DNA of 64,000 bases. Origin: Macrotrachela quadricornifera. Lineage: Eukaryota; Rotifera; Eurotatoria; Philodinida; Philodinidae. A program made the translations under genes and the position numbers. The stretch spans positions 140,908 through 204,907 of the forward strand of contig JAJEKB010020357.1 in assembly GCA_022393335.1 (NCBI GenBank), in the 5' to 3' direction. This document shows, in pieces, positions 50,060 through 64,000 of this stretch (position 1 is the first letter of the stretch; each line of letters begins with the position of its first letter). The notes under the pieces are model-generated. The model was not told where the DNA came from and did not search any database. It worked only from the letters and a program-made list of their open reading frames with translations.

Positions 50060-53000
50060 ATGGACAACATCGAGGTAGCCATTACGACACCAGCTTCTTT
50101 TACTGGCAGAAATCTGCAATTTATATTACCGCCTATACGGCATGATATGAATATAATGAATCCCATTCCAAATTCAGTCTATACCAACAATGTTGGGGTG
50201 AGCCAAATACGTTTTAGTGGAGGAGTAATACCATTTGTTACTCCTCCACTAAATGCTAATCATGCGCCAAATGCACCATCAAATGATGCTATACCAATAG
50301 CAAATACGCCAAACGATGGAACACCAACAGCGGTTCCAACACAGGTAAATATAAATGTTTTTGTTAATTATCATAATTTTTTTCTATATAGGAATTGGAT
50401 CGTCTAGAAGAGTTGTCGACAAATCATGTTGAACAAAATGCTGCATTACGTATGTATTACCGAAATTTTCTTTTATTTAATAAAATCTTGATTATTTTCA
50501 TTTTAGATCATTAACTTATCAAAATGTTTTATTGATTAATTAATTAATTAATTATTTTAAAAAAATTTAATTTGCAAATTTTAATTAATTATATATTTGA
50601 TTCCATATAATGTGAAAAATTATTGAGCATGGCTTATATAAAATGACAGTGAGAATTATAATCATATTTTTTTTTGACCTCGGTCCCGAATTTCCAAATT
50701 AACAATACTTTTAAAGTAACGTATCGATTTTATATTGTAAAACAATGTTGAGAAATGAAATATTTCAGAAAAGAATGAAATATAAATATACAATTTTTCT
50801 CTTGTCATTTTAATATATTTTTTGCCATATAATATTATGCGTTTTTTGCATAGTTGTAAATATGTATATATAACATTTAATCAAGAAGTTTTTTGTTTTT
50901 ATTTTATTTTATTTTATCTTGTTTTTTATTCATAATAAATCAGAATATTTTTTATCAAATATAAATGATTCAATTAAATCTATATGTTAATGCCATCTAT
51001 GAATATATTTTAAATTTATTTTATTTTGACATAAAATGATGACTAATCAAAGATCGAATCAACCAATCAATATATAAAGAAAAAAGATAGATGATTTATA
51101 TATATAAATGAGTTATACTTCATCGACCTTGTTTGTATAAGTCAAGAATTTCAAACATGTTTTAGTTTATTTTATGCAATATGTTGATAATATCATCTAT
51201 TGAATTGTTTATATTTTGTATTACTTTTTTACAATCTATATTAAGTATGTTTTATTTTATAAATTTAGTCTTATTTTAATATTGATTTTTCTTAGTAATT
51301 AATGGTCTTACTTCAGCTGATCTTTATAATCCATGTAAAAAGCCACCTGCTTTAGGTATTGAATCTGGTAAGATTCCAAATACGGCCTTTTTTGCTTCGT
51401 CATTTGTACAGGGTCGTGAACCATATACTGCACGACTTAATGCTCGTTATGGTTTGTAAATTTTTTTTTATCTTTTATTTTTATTTATTTATTTTTATTA
51501 AAGCTTGGAGACCTGCTTACATGGATGCTGATCAATTTTTATATATTGATCTTGGTTCTCGATATTATATAACAGGTATATCAACACAAGGACGTCGTGC
51601 AGCGAAGGAATATGTTACAATATATAATATAATGTATTCCGATAATGGTCATAATTGGTTTTATTATACAAATGAAGATAAAATTATTGTGGTTTGTTAA
51701 TTAAATAAAAGAATTTGATTTTGTTGTTTTTTTTATAAATATTTTCTTTTTGTTTTGTTATTTTAGAATTTTGTTGGTAATAAAAATGATAATGGAATTG
51801 TTCGAAATAATCTTTCAGATCCAATAATAACACGTTATATACGTTTTAATCCAAGACAATGGAATAATTTTATATCAATGCGTGTAGAAATTTATGGATG
51901 TCCATTTAGTATGAATTAATTATTAGAAATTTTAATTAAATATATATTATTTTTTAGCTTCATCATCATTTAGTTTTGATGGACAAACAATTGCTTATTA
52001 TGATGCAACACCTATTCCATTACATAATCGACAAGATGAATTACGTTTACGTTTTAAAACAAATTATCCAAATGGCGTTTTATTTTATGCTAAAGGAACA
52101 CAAAATAATGATTATTTATCAATTGAACTTCGTAATGGAAGTATTTTTGTTGGAATTGATTTAGGTTCAACACCTGAACATATAGGTGCAACTACTATTC
52201 AAATTGGAAGTGTACTTGATGATTATCAATGGCATGATTTAGCTATAATACGTTATTTAAAAAATATTTCTGTTAAAATTGATCAAACTATTGTACGTGA
52301 AGAATCACAAAGTGCTTTTAATGGTTTAGATCTTGATGGAAAGGTAACACTTTTTTTTCCTAGATTAAAAAAAATTTCATTAAAAGATTCTATTTGAATA
52401 TATTATTATAAAACAATATTACAATATACGTACATTTAGTTTCTCTATTTTATTTGAATATCTTTGACAATATAGATATTAATAAATGATAGGAAATAAA
52501 TTCGACTATTTGTATTTTCAATCAAGGAATTATTCATAGTATAACTTCGCAAAAACCGGAGAGTTAAACTCGAAATAAGAGAATATTATTTTTCTACATT
52601 GATTTCAAAGAATTGTTAACTTCCAAATTCATCGTATTTAGATTATAGTCTATGGGAAGAATTGACTGAAATTATGATCTAAGATCATATTATCTAATAA
52701 AGGCAAAAATTGCAAACATGCTTTAAAAAAGTAAACAATGTGATGTATTTGGTACCATCCGTCAAACAAATTCAAATATCATTTTTGTGATCAATGAAGA
52801 ATGCTATTATCAATGAAAAAGTTACTATACATAATTTAATTGATTTGTACTATTAAGTCACTATAAACATGCATTAGTTTTACTATACTAACTACTTAGG
52901 ACCTTATACGTCATTGGATAAACAAACTATGAATTAAACTGACCTTTTATTCATAGTGAAAATTAGTATTAGTTGTAGAAAAGTTATTGAACTAACAAAA

Positions 53001-56000
53001 CTCTTTTCAGATAATAATTTATCCAGAAAAGTGATTGAATTTTCGATGTAATATCTATAAATTTTGATTATTTGTTTTTAGCTTTATGTTGGTGGAGCAC
53101 CGAATCATGTAGAACGAGGAATAAGTGTTCGTCCAAATTTTCAAGGTTGTTTAGAAAATGTTTTATATGTAAGTCCATCAACAAGTGCTATATTGGATAT
53201 ATTACAAAATTTACAACGACAAATTCCATTATATGGTCTTGAACAAGGAATGACTGGTTCTGGAGCAATGTGTGAAGTAAGTTAAAGAAAAAGTTTTTTT
53301 TAATTTTCTTTCTTCTCTTAGTTTATTTATTATATATATATATATATTAGACTTAAATAAATAAGTGAGAAAATTTATTTAAAATTGTGTAAATATCGCT
53401 GTGCTATTTTTTTTTTGCATGATATGAATGTATAAAAATTTGTGTTGTGCATGATGAATGAAAAATTTTTTATAGTTATATTTTAACTTTTTTTCAAAAA
53501 AAGAAATAGTAGAACATTTTTTTATTTTTAGGATGATTCAATGAATATGCATCCATATACATTTAAAAGATTTGATTCTTATTTGGAAATATTTCGTAAA
53601 CCAGGTGCAACATCAATTGATATAAGTTTTCAAATGCGTACATTTGAACCCAATGGAATATTATTTTATACAAATTTATCTGAACCAAGACAATTAATGA
53701 TTGGTATTAATGATGTACCTGATCAAGATTTTTTACGAGTAAATATAAAAAAATAAAAAAAAATAAGAAATATTTTTATATTTTATTTTTAGTTATTTCT
53801 TGATGAAGGACAATTAGGATGTACTGTACAATTAAATGGAAATAAACGAACAGTTCGCCATCGTCGAGGTAAAATTGACTTTTTTTTTTTTTTTATTAAA
53901 ACAAAAATTTTTAGATCATTTAAATGATGGTCAATGGCATGAAATAAGTCTTTTATTAACACAATATCGTTTTAATATAACTGTTGATTATGAACCAGAA
54001 TTTTCTTTTACAAGAAATAATTTATCAACAACTGATCGTTTTACAATTAGTTCAAATGGTGATCAAATAAATCGTGAAACAATTATGAATGGTTTTGTTG
54101 GTTGTATAAGACAATTAATTATGAGTGGAATACAAATATTACCAAGAGATTTAACTAATAATATAACTATTATTAGAGATAATAATAATCGTCCTAGAAC
54201 AGGAACTGTTATTAATCATGGTGTACTTATTGATGCATGTGAAATGTTTGATCGTTGTACACCAAATCCATGTAGACATGGTGGAACATGTTATCAAGTA
54301 AGAATAAAATAATGATTTAGAAAATATACTCAATTTAATTTAAATATTTTTTAAATTAATTCTGTATGCAGAAATTTACAAGTTGATTACTTGTATTGAA
54401 CTCTATGATTTATTCGAATTTTTAGAATTGATTTCGTAATATATCATATTATGAGGTAGAATGTATTATTTTAGTTGAAATTTTCGGAATTTTCCAATGA
54501 TCCATAAATCTATGTATAGAAAAAATTTTAGATAAAAAAACTTCATTTAGAATTTTTCTGAATCATTTGATTTTCAACAACATGACCGTAGTTTTTTGTT
54601 AGTAAACAATAAATTGAAAGCTTTTCAAACTTTTTCTTATTTCAATAAACTCTATTGGATGAGATATAAATGAATCAATTAAATATTTCTTTTAAGACAT
54701 GGACAAGATTTCATTGTGATTGTTCAAATACAGGTTATAGTGGTGCTGTTTGTCATATTAGTGATATGCCATTATCATGTCTTGATTATAAATTAAATCG
54801 TATGAAAATTGATGAAATAATTCCTGAACGTATAACAATAATTGATATTGATGGTAGTGGTCCTTTACCACCATTTCCAGTTTTATGTCGTTATGGTTCT
54901 AAATCTGAAATTCTTAATGTAACAGAAATAGGTCATTATCATGAATTAGAAAGTTATGTATCAAATGGTTATCAATTACCTAATTCAATTTATTCTCAAA
55001 CAATAAATTATCGTATACCATTACCACAATTATTTACACTTGTTGATCGTTCACATGTATGTAAACAATATATTGAATATACATGTTTTAATTCAAGATT
55101 ATTAAATTATCCAAATGCACCATTTGGTTGGTGGATTGGTCGTACAAATCAAACAATGGATTATTGGGGTGGAAGTGAAATAGGAACAGGAAAATGTGCT
55201 TGTGGTTTAGATATGTCATGTATTAATCCAAATTTATTTTGTAATTGTGATTCACAATTTCCAAGAGAACTTAAAGATGCTGGATATATAACACGAAAAG
55301 AATTTTTACCTGTACTTCGAGTAGAATTTGGTGATACAGGTAAAATACAAAAAATTTTTTATTTATATTTAAAATAATATTTTTAAGGACCGGTTGGTTC
55401 ACAACAATATGGTCGATATCAAATAGGTCGTCTTTATTGTGAAGGTGATTTACTTTATGATAATGTAGTAACATTTCGAAAAGCTGATGCAATATTAACA
55501 GCACCACCATTTGAAGCTAAAGTAGCTGGTGATATACGTTTTCAATTTAAAACTGGTTTTGATTCAGCTACATTTGGTTCAGCTATTATTTTACAAAATA
55601 TTGGTTATAATGATGGAGATCTTATTGAAGTAAGAAAATTTTTTCTTTTTAGTTTTATTAAATTTTTATTTATATTTTTTTTTCAATTTTTAAAGATTCG
55701 TCTTCAAGCAGCACGTGAAATAGCATTTCGATATAGTGTTGGTCGTGGAACAAATATTATAACAATTCGTGCACCATATGATTTTAATGATAATGATTGG
55801 CATACTGTACATCTTGAAATAAATCGACAAGAAGCAAGATTAACAGTTGATGGTTTATCAGCATCTAATCCTGAAGATCAAACTACATTTCGACATATAC
55901 GTTTAACATCAAATTTAACTATTGGAGCATCAGTTACAAATCGAAATGGTTTTGTTGGATGTATAAGAGCATTTCAAGTTAATGGAGAATTAATTGATTT

Positions 56001-57376
56001 AAAATCTCAAGCATTACGTGGAATATATGGTATATCACCAGATTGTATTGGTAAATGTCAAAGTAGTCCTTGTTTAAATGGTGGACGATGTAATGAACGT
56101 TGGTCAACATATGATTGTGATTGTACATTTACACCATTTCGTGGACCGATTTGTTCAACTGAAATTGGTACACGATTAGAAGCAAATACAATGATTAAAT
56201 ATACATTTCCAACAGAAGGTAAATTAATATTTATGATCAGATAATCAATAGAAATGAAGAATGACATAATATAACTTCGATTAAAAGCATAGTCTAGAAA
56301 AGTAAAAATTTGATAATTTAATATTTTTAAATATAAATCAGAACTTACTTATAATTTTATAAATATCTTTTTTATAATGAAAAATTTCCTCTCTATCTTT
56401 AATAATATAATAATAAATTTCTTGATTTAATTAAGGTGTTACTGCAACTGAAGAAGAAACAATACGTGTTTTATTTACAACATATAAAAAACAAGGTATA
56501 TTAATGCAATTAAAATCTGATAGAGTTGATGAAAAAGGTATGATTGATTATTTTACACTTGAATTAAATAATAATGGTGGTGTACGTGTTAAATTTAATT
56601 ATGGTTTTGATACATTTGAATATAATGTTCCATATGATTTAACAAATGGACAAAATCATGAAGTTATTGTAACACGTCGTGATCGTGGTAAACGTATTAT
56701 AGTAAATGTTGATAATTATGAACCATATATTGATACATTTCCTCAAACACAACAAATTGATATGCAATTTGATAGTCCACGTGTAATGTATGTTGGTAGA
56801 AATGAAACAACACCACCTGAACAAGGTTTTAGTGGTTGTATATCTCGATTACAATTTAATCGAATATTTCCATTAAAGTATGCTTTTTTGGAAGAACGTG
56901 ATCCAAATATAGTATGGACAGGTGGAAGTATTCGGTAAGAATAAATAAATAAATAAATAATTAATGTCAAATTTTATTAATATTAGTGAATGGCCATGTG
57001 GAACAGAACCTGTTAAATATGCACCTGAACCTATAGAAATACCACCAGATCGTGGATTTACTATACTTAGTTTGTTATTTAATTTAATTAATAATAAAAA
57101 AAGCGAATACTTTTTTTAATTTTAGATTTACCACGTCCAGTTTATAAACAAAATATATATGCAAGAAATTTAGGTATTATTCTTGGTATAATGTGTTTTG
57201 TATTAATATGTATTCTTATTGGTTTTGGTTTATGTTATCATAAATCACGTCAAAGTGGACATTATAAAACAAAAGAAGATCAAGGTGCTGATCAAGCTAT
57301 TGATGCTGATGCAGCAATAATTAAAGGTGATCCACGTCATCCAAATTTAAAAGAAAAAAAACAGTGGATTTTTTAA
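50060..57376 (+). CDS. CNTNAP: Neurexin-IV / contactin-associated protein (Caspr) homologue
   Basis: Sixteen exons: 50060-50344, 50392-50449, 51296-51451, 51504-51691, 51767-51908, 51958-52343, 53082-53276, 53532-53738, 53793-53868, 53915-54297, 54697-55339, 55388-55629, 55696-56218, 56436-56934, 56987-57069 and 57126-57376. The 4317 nt read in frame, 1438 aa. Domain order is that of Nrx-IV/Caspr: discoidin F5/8C (exons 3-5), LamG1, LamG2, EGF (CTPNPCRHGGTC), a fibrinogen-like segment (WWIGRTNQTMDYWGG), LamG3, EGF (CQSSPCLNGGRC), LamG4, a TM helix (IILGMMCFVLICILIGFGL) and a 45-residue tail. The juxtamembrane HYKTKEDQ recalls the protein 4.1-binding site, and the C-terminal QWIF fits a class II PDZ ligand. 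These proteins build septate or paranodal junctions with contactin. The first two exons encode a Pro/Asn-rich segment without a signal peptide and are less certain. Introns at 52344-53081 and 54298-54696 hold nothing notable. Confidence 0.93.
50213..50253. repeat. Perfect 16-bp hairpin inside the first Caspr exon
   Basis: TTTAGTGGAGGAGTAA (50213-50228) and its exact reverse complement (50238-50253) flank a 9 bp loop. On the plus strand it would code for a stretch centred on PFV in the putative N-terminal exon. A perfect stem of this size in coding sequence is unusual and could act in RNA, or it may mean that this exon derives from a mobile element. Confidence 0.7.
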
Positions 57377-57617
57377 ATTTTTATGTTTTGTATTAATAAA
57401 AACGAAAGAACAATTTTTTTTCTCAAATGTATTCATAGTTATTTTTGTTTTTAAATATTTTTCACTACTTCTTTTGTATTTGTATTAGCAAAAATTAATT
57501 TTCTTTTTGTAATTATATTTTATAATAATCAATTTTTAAATTCATTGAAGAAAAATATTTTTAAACCAAAATTTTAGATGAATTTTTTCGTTTTTATTTG
57601 ATATATTAAATAAATAA

Positions 57618-64000
<6,383 letters not shown>

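Overview
The window is an AT-rich eukaryotic chromosome segment from a small animal. Genes are broken by many short GT-AG introns (mostly about 50-80 bp), and the set is animal-specific: a RYK-type Wnt receptor, a neurexin-IV/Caspr cell-adhesion protein, geminin, a claudin-like protein and a biogenic-amine GPCR. The compact introns, very high AT content, a decayed copy of a gene family common in bacteria and fungi, and splice-acceptor-like sequences just before some start codons would fit a bdelloid rotifer (Rotaria-like). That assignment is inference from style, not from a marker gene. Gene models were joined by hand. For the multi-exon genes I checked that exon phases add up to an uninterrupted reading frame.

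Layout: 1-6.6 kb holds a two-TM protein resembling a BK-channel beta subunit (259-867, +), an inverted-repeat transposon-like element (1294-1906) and a single-exon TMEM272-like membrane protein (3538-4140, +). From 6.6 to 13 kb lie three minus-strand units: a single-exon P-loop GTPase (6663-8441), a decayed amidohydrolase pseudogene (9353-10298) and a two-exon claudin/PMP22-like protein (12234-12930). From 14.6 to 30.3 kb the minus-strand RYK gene (14600-18637, 11 exons, 571 aa, with an unexplained plus-strand gene fragment inside one intron) stands head-to-head with a plus-strand series: XRN1 (18957-26618, 15 exons, 1638 aa), CAPZB (27068-28610) and geminin (28832-30254). After 3.8 kb without a recognisable gene come an adrenergic/octopamine-like GPCR with a huge third loop (34046-37396) and a 16-exon gene joining a degenerate Nudix domain, an EF-hand-like segment and a PPP phosphatase (39065-42592). 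A tiny split PMP3/UPF0057 gene (43748-43972, -) begins a roughly 6 kb repeat-bearing desert. The window ends with a neurexin-IV/Caspr gene (50060-57376) and, 241 bp behind it, a pecanex gene (57618 to beyond the right edge) whose last visible intron carries a hAT-type MITE.

Functional threads: XRN1 (mRNA decay), CAPZB (actin capping) and geminin (replication licensing) are unrelated housekeeping genes in one orientation with short gaps. Spacing and splice-acceptor-like sequence upstream of the start codons of CAPZB, geminin and pecanex raise the possibility of spliced-leader processing. RYK, the GPCR, Caspr, pecanex and the BK-beta-like protein are signalling or neuronal membrane proteins. 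No tRNA, rRNA, CRISPR or prokaryotic operon was found.
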